A DNA stretch of 64,000 nucleotides from Martinezella rhizogenes. Lineage in GTDB: Bacteria; Pseudomonadota; Alphaproteobacteria; Rhizobiales; Rhizobiaceae. Below are positions 9,458 to 17,682 of this stretch, piece by piece. Numbering within the stretch: the first letter of the stretch is position 1; each line of letters opens with the position of its first letter. The position numbers and the translations under genes were made by a program. The notes below the pieces were generated by a model. The model searched no databases. It saw only the letters and a list, made by a program, of their open reading frames with translations, and was not told the DNA's origin. The stretch covers positions 186,001 through 250,000 of the forward strand of contig NZ_JAPYZZ010000003.1 of NCBI RefSeq assembly GCF_027460065.1, given 5' to 3'.

Positions 9458-10347
9458 TGACAACAGAAAAAACAGCCGTCATCAGCGTCGGCCGGATCTA
9501 TTGCGACCTCATTTTCACCGGGCTCGATGAATTGCCCGTGCTCGGCCGGGAACTGTTTGCCCGCGACATGGAAATCGCCGCCGGCGGCGGAGCCTTCATT
9601 GCCGCGGCACATTTTGCCCATATAGGCCGCTCGGTTGCGCTGCTGGCAAGGCTCGGCACCGATACGTTTTCGCGTGATATCGGTGAAAAAATGGCGCAAA
9701 GCGGCGTGGACCTGCAATTTCTAGAACATGCAACAGATGCAGGACCGCAAGTCACGGTAGCGACAGTGGTCGGTCAGGACCGGGCATTTTTGACGCGCCG
9801 CGCTGGTGCCGCCCGGCCTTCGACGCTGGATGCCGCCTTTGCATGGGACAAGGCCCGGCATCTGCACATCGCCGAATTCGCTACTCTGCATGAGATGCCC
9901 GATCTGGTCTCGCGCGCCAAGGCAAGCGGATTGTCCGTTTCGCTCGATCCGAGCTGGGATGCAGCGCTGATCTATGACAAAGGCCTGCTCAAGGCCTGTG
10001 CCGGCGTCGACGTGTTTTTGCCCAATCTTGAAGAGGCCGAAGCGATCACGGGACATTCGGAACCGGAAGCGGCCATCAGGGCATTGGCGGAGGCTTTTCC
10101 GATCGTCGCCCTCAAAGGCGGCGCGGAAGGTGCATGGGTATCTTCTGCCGCTGGGCTTCACCATAGTGCAGCTCAGAAGGTTCCGGTGGTCGATACGACC
10201 GGCGCGGGCGATGCCTTTAATGCTGGTTTTCTTGATGCTTGGCTTCAGGCGCAGGACGACCAACATTGCCTCGAAGCCGGCATTACGGCGGGTAGCCTCG
10301 CAGTACAGGCGGCAGGCGGTGCACCCCAGGTGACCGCCGCCGCGTGA
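9454..10347 (+). CDS. PfkB family carbohydrate kinase (ribokinase-like)
   Basis: The 297-residue enzyme begins at the ATG at 9454 that overlaps the ATPase stop. A longer in-frame extension to 9388 lies inside the ATPase gene and is rejected. The PfkB signatures are AAGGGAFIAAAHFAHIG in the N-terminal half and DTTGAGDAFNAGF near the C-terminus, with the catalytic Asp in GAGD. Family members phosphorylate sugars or nucleosides with ATP. As the last gene of the ABC operon, it probably phosphorylates the sugar part released after import. The exact substrate is not known. It converges on betC with a 15-bp gap. Confidence 0.88.
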   Translation: MMTTEKTAVISVGRIYCDLIFTGLDELPVLGRELFARDMEIAAGGGAFIAAAHFAHIGRSVALLARLGTDTFSRDIGEKMAQSGVDLQFLEHATDAGPQVTVATVVGQDRAFLTRRAGAARPSTLDAAFAWDKARHLHIAEFATLHEMPDLVSRAKASGLSVSLDPSWDAALIYDKGLLKACAGVDVFLPNLEEAEAITGHSEPEAAIRALAEAFPIVALKGGAEGAWVSSAAGLHHSAAQKVPVVDTTGAGDAFNAGFLDAWLQAQDDQHCLEAGITAGSLAVQAAGGAPQVTAAA

Positions 10348-10362
10348 GGCGCCCTGCCCGCG

Positions 10363-11877
10363 TCATTCCCCGCGCGGAAAACGCTGGTTTTCCTCCAGCA
10401 CGTTGAGGTCCATATGGTTGCGCATGTAGCGTTCCGAGGCCTTTTGCAGGGGCTGGTAATCCCACGGATAATAGGCGCCGTTGCGTAGCGCCTTGTAGAC
10501 CACCCAGCGCCGCGCCTGGCTTTCGCGAACAGCGGCGTCGAACACCGGCAATTGCCAACGCCGGTCAATCTCGGCGGAAAGCGATGAAAGCACATCGCTG
10601 AGAGCGGGATCGCCGGCAAGATTGATGCGCTCTTCCGGATCAGCCTCAAGATCGTAAAGCAGCGGCGGATCGGCCTCGCAGACCGAGAGCTTGTAGCGGC
10701 CGTCACGGATGGCGACGAGCGGCGTGATGGAGCCTTCAGCGGCATATTCCATCGGCACCGGGCCGCGCCCGCCGGTTCCCGCGGCCAGTGACGCCAGATC
10801 TTCGCCATCGGTCCAGCGTTTGAGCGAGGTTATATCGAGACCCGCCAGACCACACAGCGTCGGTGTGACATCGAGTGTCGAGACAGGGGCATCGATCAAA
10901 GCCGGCTGCCAACCGGGTGCGGCGATCATCAGCGGCACGCGGGCGGAGCCCTCGAAGAAACACATCTTGAACCACAGACCGCGCTCGCCCAGCATATCGC
11001 CATGGTCGGACAGGAAGAGAATGATCGTGTCCTCCTCCATCCGCGTCGCCTTCAGCACATCAAGGATTTCGCCGACCTTTTCGTCGATATAGGAGATATT
11101 GGCGAAATAACCGCGTCGTGCCCGGCGTATCTCTTCGGGCGAGATATCGAAAGCCCGATGGTCGCAGGCTTCCAGCAGCCGTTGCGAATGCGGGTCGTGC
11201 TCATCGAAGGAAAGCGCTTCCGTCTCGGGGTCGAGCGCCGGGCAATCCTCGTAGAGATCCCAGAATTTGCGCCGTGCCACATAGGGGTCGTGCGGATGGG
11301 TGAAGCTGACCGTCAGGCACCACGGCCGATCGTCGAGACGACGCGACAGATCGTAAAGCTTGCGGGTGGCGTGATAGGCCACCTCATCATCATACTCCAT
11401 CTGGTTGGTGATTTCGGCGACACCCGCGCCAGTCACCGAACCAAGATTGTGATACCACCAGTCGATCCGCTCGCCGGGCTTGGTATAGTCGGGTGTCCAG
11501 CCGAAATCCGCCGGATAGATATCCGTCGTCAGGCGCTCCTCAAAACCGTGCATCTGGTCCGGGCCGACGAAATGCATCTTGCCGGAAAGGCCGGTGTAAT
11601 AACCCGCCGCCCGCAGATGATGGGCATAGGTCGGGATATCGGAAGCGAATTCGGCGGCATTATCGTAGACCCGCGTGCGGCTCGGCAATTGCCCGGACAT
11701 GAAGGAGGCGCGGGCCGGCGCGCAGAGCGGGCTTGCCGTATAGGTGTTGGCGAAGCGGACGGACCGCTTCGCCAATGTTTTCAGATGTGGCGCGTGGAGA
11801 AAATCAGCCGGACCATCGGGAAAAAACGTCCCGTTGAACTGGTCGGCCATCAGGATCAGGATATTGGGACGCGGCAT
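10363..11877 (-). CDS. betC: Choline-sulfatase
   Basis: A 504-residue type I sulfatase. The formylglycine signature is CAPAR with the nucleophile Cys at residue 52. The metal site shows in NILILMADQ near the N-terminus and in FLSDHGDMLGERG, and the C-terminal tail has the choline-sulfatase pattern WDYQPLQKASERYMRNHMDL. It hydrolyses choline-O-sulfate to choline and sulfate. The start at 11877 follows an SD-like GGAAAG and lies 14 bp after the choX stop; the upstream extension of the frame lies inside choX. It forms an operon with choX and is likely controlled by the divergent LysR gene. Cytosolic; choline would feed glycine-betaine synthesis elsewhere. Confidence 0.93.
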   Translation of the reverse strand: MPRPNILILMADQFNGTFFPDGPADFLHAPHLKTLAKRSVRFANTYTASPLCAPARASFMSGQLPSRTRVYDNAAEFASDIPTYAHHLRAAGYYTGLSGKMHFVGPDQMHGFEERLTTDIYPADFGWTPDYTKPGERIDWWYHNLGSVTGAGVAEITNQMEYDDEVAYHATRKLYDLSRRLDDRPWCLTVSFTHPHDPYVARRKFWDLYEDCPALDPETEALSFDEHDPHSQRLLEACDHRAFDISPEEIRRARRGYFANISYIDEKVGEILDVLKATRMEEDTIILFLSDHGDMLGERGLWFKMCFFEGSARVPLMIAAPGWQPALIDAPVSTLDVTPTLCGLAGLDITSLKRWTDGEDLASLAAGTGGRGPVPMEYAAEGSITPLVAIRDGRYKLSVCEADPPLLYDLEADPEERINLAGDPALSDVLSSLSAEIDRRWQLPVFDAAVRESQARRWVVYKALRNGAYYPWDYQPLQKASERYMRNHMDLNVLEENQRFPRGE

Positions 11878-11891
11878 TTCGACTTTCCGGC

Positions 11892-12845
11892 TTAGAGACC
11901 AAGCTTGCCTTTGACAGCATCCGCACCCGGCTTGCCATCGAGCGTGGTGACGCCCTGCAGCCAGCCATCCAGCGCTTTCGGATTGGATTTCAGCCAGGCC
12001 GCTGCCGCCGCTTTGGAATCCTCGCCGCCAAGAATCGAGCCCATCAGGGTGTTTTCCATGCCGATATCGAACTTCAGGTTCGTGAAGAGCGTCGCCGCAT
12101 TCGGGCATTGCTGCGGCCAGCCGGTGCGGGCGAGCGTATAGACTTCCGCGCCGCCGAAATTCGGGCCGAAATAGGCGTCACCGCCGGAGAGATAGGCGAT
12201 ATCGATCTTCTCGTTCATCGGGTGTGGCGCCCAGGCGAGGAAGACCACCGCCTTCTTGTCCCTGCCCGCCCGCTCCACCTGCGCCAGCATGGCCTGTTCG
12301 CCGGATTCGACGAGCTGCCAGCCCTTGAGGCCGAAATCATTGGCGTCGATGATCTTCTGGATATTCTGGTTGGCCGGTGCGCCGGGCTCGATGCCATAAA
12401 TCTTGCTCTCGAACTCGTCGGCATGTTTGGAAAGATCGGCAAAATCCTTGACGCCCTTTTCCGCCATATAGGCCGGCACCGCCAGCGTGAACTTTGCCCC
12501 TTCAAGGTTCTTCGTCATCACCTCGGCCGCCTTGGCGGCGTTCAGGTCGTCGACGAAGGATTTCTGCGCCGGCATCCAGTTGCCGAGGAAAACGTCGATC
12601 TCGCCGTTTTTCATTGCCTGATAGCCGATCGGCACCGACAGCGTCTTGACGTCGGCCTCATAGCCCAGCGCATCAAGCAGGACGGAGGCGACGCCATTGG
12701 TGGCGGTAATGTCGGTCCAGCCGGGATCGCTAAGGCGGATCGTCTTGCAGGCCGCGTCATCGGCAGCCTGAAGCGGGGTGGAGAAGGCGGCCACGGACAG
12801 AATGAGACCGGCGGCGATGCGATGCAGATGAGAAATGGTTTTCAT
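11892..12845 (-). CDS. choX: Choline ABC transporter substrate-binding protein ChoX
   Basis: A 317-residue periplasmic protein of the OpuAC/ProX glycine-betaine family. It has a Sec signal (LHRIAAGLILSVAAFSTP, cleavage after LQA) and binding-fold segments such as LSDPGWTDITATNGVAS, VFLGNWMPAQ and WAPHPMN. ChoX of rhizobia binds choline with high affinity. The start at 12845 follows GGGGAG. Usually choX is followed by choW and choV; here betC follows directly and no permease or ATPase is present in the window. Import therefore needs transport subunits encoded elsewhere, or the protein delivers choline (sulfate) to another transporter. Confidence 0.9.
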   Translation of the reverse strand: MKTISHLHRIAAGLILSVAAFSTPLQAADDAACKTIRLSDPGWTDITATNGVASVLLDALGYEADVKTLSVPIGYQAMKNGEIDVFLGNWMPAQKSFVDDLNAAKAAEVMTKNLEGAKFTLAVPAYMAEKGVKDFADLSKHADEFESKIYGIEPGAPANQNIQKIIDANDFGLKGWQLVESGEQAMLAQVERAGRDKKAVVFLAWAPHPMNEKIDIAYLSGGDAYFGPNFGGAEVYTLARTGWPQQCPNAATLFTNLKFDIGMENTLMGSILGGEDSKAAAAAWLKSNPKALDGWLQGVTTLDGKPGADAVKGKLGL

Positions 12846-12939
12846 TGCGGCTCCCCTTTTATTAGTCCAGTTTATTGAACACCACGTTGCTTTTGCCTGT
12901 GAAGCGGGTATTTTTCGATGACTGATATAAGGAATTTTA

Positions 12940-13836
12940 ATGTCAGACCGACCGCTCGATCTGGGATGGATGCGCATTTTTACCGAGGTCGCCCGCCGCG
13001 GCAGCCTGACGGCGGCGGCGGCATCCCTGCGACTGACCCAGCCGGCCGTCAGCTATCAGATTCGCCGGCTGGAGGAGGAACTCGGTGTCGCGCTCATCCG
13101 CCGCAAACATCGCGGCATCGAACTGACGGCCGAGGGACAAAGGCTATTCGAGATCGTTTCGCGCAATGTCGACGCCATCGACCTTTTGGCGCAGCAGCTT
13201 CGCCGGACGGAGGAACGCCAGACCATCCGCCTGCACACGGACTATGCTTTTTCGTCTCTCTGGCTCATTCCCCGCATGCATGGTTTTCGCGTCCTCAACC
13301 CGGATATCAACATCCAGATCGTCGCCACGCAGGACCCGATGGCGCAAGGCAAACACGATAGCGACGTGATGATCATTTTCGGTACGCGGCAGGAAGCGGG
13401 CGACGGGGCTGTATTGCTGCTTTCGGAAAAGGTGACGCCGGTCTGCTCACCTGCCCTTCTGGCTGAAACGCCCGCCCCCGCGACCATCGCGGATTTTTCG
13501 CGACGCAAGCTCATCCATCTCGAAAACACCTCGCAAGCGCACTGGTTCGACTGGGCGGCCTATTTCAAGCATTTCGGTGTGCAGAGAGGTGCCGAACACG
13601 ATGGCGGCGATATCAGCTTCAACAATTACACCATGGTGGTGCAGGCAACCATCGGCGAACAGGGTTTCGCGCTCGGCTGGGCCGGGCTGGTCGATCCGTT
13701 GCTCGAGGCCGGCGTGCTGGTGACGGCCGGCCCGAGCCTCGATGCACCCGGTCGCGGCTACTGGCTGATGCGACCGAAAAGCAGCGACAGTGCCGTGAGG
13801 AAACTGACCGGCTGGCTGATCGACGAGCGGCGATAA
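12940..13836 (+). CDS. LysR-type regulator of choline sulfate use
   Basis: A 298-residue LysR regulator with an N-terminal winged helix (RIFTEVARRGSLTAAAASLR, LTQPAVSYQIRRLEEELG) and a C-terminal periplasmic-binding-like effector domain. It closely resembles the choline-sulfate-utilisation LysR family that accompanies betC. It is divergent from choX-betC across a 94-bp gap, the normal arrangement for a LysR protein acting on the neighbouring operon and itself. The ATG at 12940 is chosen because the conserved region begins at once (DLGWMRIFTEV). A small 6-bp hairpin (13827-13842) spans its stop codon before the convergent aldehyde dehydrogenase gene. Confidence 0.9.
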   Translation: MSDRPLDLGWMRIFTEVARRGSLTAAAASLRLTQPAVSYQIRRLEEELGVALIRRKHRGIELTAEGQRLFEIVSRNVDAIDLLAQQLRRTEERQTIRLHTDYAFSSLWLIPRMHGFRVLNPDINIQIVATQDPMAQGKHDSDVMIIFGTRQEAGDGAVLLLSEKVTPVCSPALLAETPAPATIADFSRRKLIHLENTSQAHWFDWAAYFKHFGVQRGAEHDGGDISFNNYTMVVQATIGEQGFALGWAGLVDPLLEAGVLVTAGPSLDAPGRGYWLMRPKSSDSAVRKLTGWLIDERR

Positions 13837-13865
13837 CGCCGCCCGCCAACGGTTAAGATTCCCGT

Positions 13866-15317
13866 TCAGATCGGATAATGCAGCGGCCCGTCCTGCAGGG
13901 TGACCCAGCGCAACTCGGTGAATTCGGCAATGCCCGCCGTGCCGCCAAAGCGGCCGTAACCGGAGGCCTTGACGCCGCCGAAGGGCATCTGCGCCTCATC
14001 GTGAACGGTTGGGCCGTTTATGTGGCATATGCCGCTTTCAATCCGGGCAGCAATGGCAAGCGCCCGCGCCTGATCCCTGCCGAAGATCGCGGCGGAGAGG
14101 CCAAACTCGGTTTCGTTGGCGATGCTCACCGCCTCATCGATGCTGCCCGCTCTGATGATGGAGACGACGGGACCGAAGCTTTCCTCGGCATAAAGCCGCA
14201 TGGCGGGGGTGACGCCATCGACGGCGATTGCATCCACCATCGTGCCGTTGCCGCCGCCGCCCGCGACCAGCCGCGCGCCCTTGGAAACGGCATCATCCAC
14301 CAACGCCCGGATGCGCGATGTCGCTTCGGCGCTGACCAGCGAGCCGAGCGGTGTTTTGCCCTGACGCGGATCCCCGGCCGTGAGGCTCGAAGCTTTTTTG
14401 GCAAAGGCCTCCACAAATCTATCGGCAACGCTGTCGAGCACGATGATGCGCTCCGTCGACATGCAGATCTGGCCCTGGTTCATATAAGCGCCGAAGGCAG
14501 CAGCCGCGACAGCCGCATCGATATCGGCGTCATCAAGCACGATGAACGGCGCTTTGCCGCCAAGCTCCAGCAAAGCGGGTTTCAGATAACGGCCGGCCGT
14601 TTCGGCAATCACCCGGCCGACGCGGGTCGAGCCGGTGAAGTTCACGCGCCTGACGGCCGGGTGTGCGATCAGCGTATCGACGATCTTTGCCGCATCTTCC
14701 GGCGCATTGGAGACGGCGTTGAGCACGCCCTTGGGCAGACCGGCGGAAGCGACGGCTTCGATGATCAGCGCATGGGTGCGCGGGCAAAGTTCCGAGGTCT
14801 TCATAACAACCGTATTGCCGCAGGCAAGTGGCGTGGCGATGGAGCGCACGCCGAGAATGACGGGCGCATTCCACGGCGCCATGGACAGGACAACACCTGC
14901 CGGCTGGCGCAATGCCATCGCCATGGTTCCCGGACGGTTGGAGGGGATGACCTCGCCCTTGATCTGGGTGGTCAGGCTTGCCGCCTCGACCAGCATGTCG
15001 CTCGCCAGTTTGACGTTGAACCCGGCCCAGGCATCGGTTGCGCCAATTTCTTCCTTCATCGCCTGGGTAATATCAGGCCCGGCGGCGAGAAGCGCCTGTG
15101 CGGTAGCCAGAAGCAGGCGGCGGCGTTCGCCGGGCGGCGTTGCCGACCAGACCGGGAAAGCCGCCGCCGCGGCATCGGCCGCACGCGTGGCGTCCTCTAC
15201 CGTTGCCGCCGCTGCGCTGGTCGCCACATCGCCGGTGATGGGGTTGCTGCGTTCGAAACGTTTGCCGCTCGTGGCCGGGCAATGATCGCCGCCGATGAAA
15301 AGATTGACAGTCTGCAT
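13866..15317 (-). CDS. NAD(P)-dependent aldehyde dehydrogenase, vanillin/salicylaldehyde type
   Basis: A 483-residue aldehyde dehydrogenase starting behind AGGAGGAAG at 15317. Seen are the N-acyl-side PWNAPVILG, the general-base Glu in LLELGGKAPF, the nucleophile Cys in NQGQICMS and the C-terminal MPFGGVKASGYGRFGG. Spacing and motifs resemble aromatic aldehyde dehydrogenases (vanillin or salicylaldehyde type) more than betaine-aldehyde dehydrogenase. It is the last gene of the ABC cluster 15334-19835 with a 16-bp gap, so it probably oxidises an aldehyde derived from the imported compound. Specificity is inferred from general resemblance only. Confidence 0.88.
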   Translation of the reverse strand: MQTVNLFIGGDHCPATSGKRFERSNPITGDVATSAAAATVEDATRAADAAAAAFPVWSATPPGERRRLLLATAQALLAAGPDITQAMKEEIGATDAWAGFNVKLASDMLVEAASLTTQIKGEVIPSNRPGTMAMALRQPAGVVLSMAPWNAPVILGVRSIATPLACGNTVVMKTSELCPRTHALIIEAVASAGLPKGVLNAVSNAPEDAAKIVDTLIAHPAVRRVNFTGSTRVGRVIAETAGRYLKPALLELGGKAPFIVLDDADIDAAVAAAAFGAYMNQGQICMSTERIIVLDSVADRFVEAFAKKASSLTAGDPRQGKTPLGSLVSAEATSRIRALVDDAVSKGARLVAGGGGNGTMVDAIAVDGVTPAMRLYAEESFGPVVSIIRAGSIDEAVSIANETEFGLSAAIFGRDQARALAIAARIESGICHINGPTVHDEAQMPFGGVKASGYGRFGGTAGIAEFTELRWVTLQDGPLHYPI

Positions 15318-15333
15318 GGTCTTCCTCCTGAAT

Positions 15334-16056
15334 TCAGACAATGGCGGCGGTGGTGCCGCCGAGAAACGCCCGTTGCACGGCAGGATCGGCGGACAGGGCT
15401 TGCGCCGTGCCTGCCCCGACGATCCGCCCTGCTTCCAGCAAATAACCGCGGTCGGCAAGCGCAAGGCTTTCGCGCACATTCTGCTCCACAAGCAGAATGG
15501 AAAGGCCGCTCTTCTTGATCTCCGCCAGGGCGGCAAAGAGTTCCTGCGTGACGATGGGCGCAAGCCCAAGGCTCGGCTCGTCCAGCAGCAGATAATCCGG
15601 GGCCGACATCAAAGCCCGCCCGATGGCAACCATCTGCTGTTCGCCGCCGGACATGGTGCCGGCAAGCTGCTGCCGCCGCTCCGCAAGTCGCGGAAACAGC
15701 GAGAAAATATGTTCGCGCGTCGTCTTTTCCGCTGAACGGGCATGGCGGGGATTGGCTCCGAGACGGAGATTATCCTCCACCGTCAGCGCCGCGAAAATTC
15801 CCCGTCCCTCCGGTACCAGCGCCACGCCCCGTTCCACAATCTGATGGGCGGGGACAACGGCAAGCGACGCACCGTTGACGCGCACTTCGCCGGAGGCCGG
15901 AGCCACCATGCCGCCGACCGCTTTCAGCAGTGATGACTTGCCCGCGCCATTGGCGCCGAGCAGCACCACCGTTTCGCCCTCGGCAACATTGAGCGATATG
16001 CCGTCAACTGCGAGATGTTTGCCGTAGCGGATTGTCAGTGCGTCTATTTCAAGCAT
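15334..16056 (-). CDS. Branched-chain-type ABC transporter ATPase, LivF type
   Basis: A 240-residue ATPase with Walker A LGANGAGKSSLL, signature SGGEQQMVAIGRAL and Walker B YLLLDEPSLGLAP. The GEQQM form of the signature is typical of LivF. The start at 16056 (MLEIDALTIRYG) overlaps the end of the LivG-type gene by 8 bp. It is one of two ATPases of this HAAT importer. Confidence 0.92.
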   Translation of the reverse strand: MLEIDALTIRYGKHLAVDGISLNVAEGETVVLLGANGAGKSSLLKAVGGMVAPASGEVRVNGASLAVVPAHQIVERGVALVPEGRGIFAALTVEDNLRLGANPRHARSAEKTTREHIFSLFPRLAERRQQLAGTMSGGEQQMVAIGRALMSAPDYLLLDEPSLGLAPIVTQELFAALAEIKKSGLSILLVEQNVRESLALADRGYLLEAGRIVGAGTAQALSADPAVQRAFLGGTTAAIV

Positions 16057-16777
16057 GTGCCGCTCCCAGATAGGCGGAAATGACCTGCGGATCATCAAGC
16101 ACCACGGCCGTCGGCCCGTCGGCGATCTTGCGTCCGGCCGCCATGACCACCGAGCGCGGGCAGAGCGCGCGCACGGCGGCCATGATATGTTCCACCAACA
16201 GGATCGTCGTACCCTCGGATGCCAGCCGCCGGATCAGCGCTATTCCTTCCTGCAGCTCCGTGGGGTTGAGCCCCGCGAGCCATTCGTCGAGAAGCAGAAG
16301 CTTCGGTTCGCCCGCCAGCGCACGCGCCAGTTCAAGGCGTTTTTGGTCGATATAGGTGAGATCGCCGGCCGGCATCGTCTCCCGCCCGGCAAGACCTATT
16401 CTTTCGAGGCAGGCCCGCGCAACCTTCTCCGCGTCGAGACGGGACAGTCGTTGCGGCCCGAACATCGCCGATACGGCAACGTTTTCTAGCAGGGAAAGCG
16501 ACGGCAAAAGCCGCACCAGCTGGAAGGTGCGCGCCACGCCGGCGCGCGCAATCACATCCGGCCGCCGGCCGGCAATCTCCTGCCCTTTCAGCCGTATCGA
16601 CCCTTCGGTCGGCTTCAGCGCCCCGGAGATCAGGTTCATCAGCGTCGTCTTGCCGGAACCGTTCGGCCCGAGCAGCCCGACGACCTCGCCGGCCTTGATG
16701 GTGAGGCCAAGCCCATCCACCGCCTTCAGCCCGCCGAAGGTCTTGCGGATATCGGTGATTTCGAGAACGACGCTCAT
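16049..16777 (-). CDS. Branched-chain-type ABC transporter ATPase, LivG type
   Basis: A 242-residue ATPase beginning MSVVLEITDIRKTFGGLKAV. Walker A is LLGPNGSGKTTLMN and Walker B KLLLLDEWLAGLNPTE. The signature motif is unusual, YIDQKRLELARAL, where most LivG proteins have YGQQRRLEIARAL. DEWLAG replaces the usual DEPAAG, so the residue after the Walker B Glu is Trp rather than Pro. The ATG overlaps the LivM-type stop by 4 bp, with AGGAGAAAG upstream. It pairs with the LivF-type protein to drive the LivHM-type pore. Confidence 0.9.
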   Translation of the reverse strand: MSVVLEITDIRKTFGGLKAVDGLGLTIKAGEVVGLLGPNGSGKTTLMNLISGALKPTEGSIRLKGQEIAGRRPDVIARAGVARTFQLVRLLPSLSLLENVAVSAMFGPQRLSRLDAEKVARACLERIGLAGRETMPAGDLTYIDQKRLELARALAGEPKLLLLDEWLAGLNPTELQEGIALIRRLASEGTTILLVEHIMAAVRALCPRSVVMAAGRKIADGPTAVVLDDPQVISAYLGAAHA

Positions 16778-17682
16778 GCGGCTTTCTCCTTTTTGCGCAA
16801 TTTCTCCAGCGCCGCCAGCACGCCATCCGGCAACACGAAGACGATGAGGATGAAGAGAGCGCCGAGAATGATGGAAAAATGGTTGGGGAAGTTCGCGCCC
16901 AGCCACTCGAACAGCAGGAACAGCGGCACCGCACCGAGAATGGGTCCCCAGCGGCGCGTGGCTCCGCCAAGCAGCGCCATGATGACGGTGAGGAAAGATA
17001 CCTGCGGATTAAAGACGATGGCCGGCTCGATATAGACCCAGCGCGGAGCCTGAATGGCGCCGACAAGCGTGATGATCGTGGATGAAAGCACGAAGAGCGT
17101 CAGCTTGGTGCGGGCAAGATTAATGCCCGCATGGGCGGCCACGACCTCGTCGTCGCCGATTGCCTTCAGCGCCAGTCCGAGCTTGCTGCGATCGATCAGG
17201 ATTGCCAGCAGAAGGGTGATGACAGCCAGCGCCAGCAATTGCCAGAGCACATGCTGCGGTTCCAGCGGCAGGAAGATGTAGCGGCCAAGCGTACCCGTCA
17301 CATTCACCTCGTACCAGGTGATGAGCTGGCGGATGAGTTCGGCAAGACCAAAGGAAAAGATCACGAAATAAATGCCGGCGACGCGCAGCGTGGAAAGCCC
17401 GACGACAAGCGCCAGCGCCGCGCCGACAAGGGCCGCGCACAGGAGCACCAGTGGCCAGGGCAGAACCTCGCTCAGCACCGCGACCGTATAGGCCCCGACA
17501 CCGAAGAAGGCGACGGTAGCGAGCGAAATATAACGGGTCGGGCCGGAAAACATCGCCCAGGCGGAGGCGAGCGTCGCATAACCGAGAAGGCCGATGATGA
17601 CGCCGACGCCATAGGCATCGAAAAAGAAGGGGGAAAGCGCCAGCAGCGCAGCTGCGGCAAGGCCGATGAGAAGCGGGATCAT
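16774..17682 (-). CDS. Branched-chain-type ABC permease, LivM type
   Basis: A 302-residue, very hydrophobic protein with about eight to ten membrane segments. It has the LivM-type cytoplasmic loop SKLGLALKAIGDDEVVAAHA and GINLARTKLTLFVLSS. It starts at the ATG at 17682 and overlaps the LivH-type gene by 4 bp. It is one half of the inner-membrane channel for the compound bound by the LivJ-type protein. Confidence 0.92.
   Translation of the reverse strand: MIPLLIGLAAAALLALSPFFFDAYGVGVIIGLLGYATLASAWAMFSGPTRYISLATVAFFGVGAYTVAVLSEVLPWPLVLLCAALVGAALALVVGLSTLRVAGIYFVIFSFGLAELIRQLITWYEVNVTGTLGRYIFLPLEPQHVLWQLLALAVITLLLAILIDRSKLGLALKAIGDDEVVAAHAGINLARTKLTLFVLSSTIITLVGAIQAPRWVYIEPAIVFNPQVSFLTVIMALLGGATRRWGPILGAVPLFLLFEWLGANFPNHFSIILGALFILIVFVLPDGVLAALEKLRKKEKAA

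Noticed and set aside
12846-12939. A LysR T-N11-A site between choX and its regulator
   Set aside because: Several weak T-N11-A patterns fit in this AT-rich gap, and none has a clear dyad, so no single site can be supported.
13827-13842. Hairpin GCGGCG-ATAA-CGCCGC at the end of the LysR gene as a terminator
   Set aside because: The stem is only 6 bp, it includes the stop codon, and no T run follows.
13878-15518. A 546-codon plus-strand frame opposite the aldehyde dehydrogenase
   Set aside because: Same reason: the minus strand has all catalytic motifs of the dehydrogenase, and the antisense product is His/Arg/Gly-rich noise.
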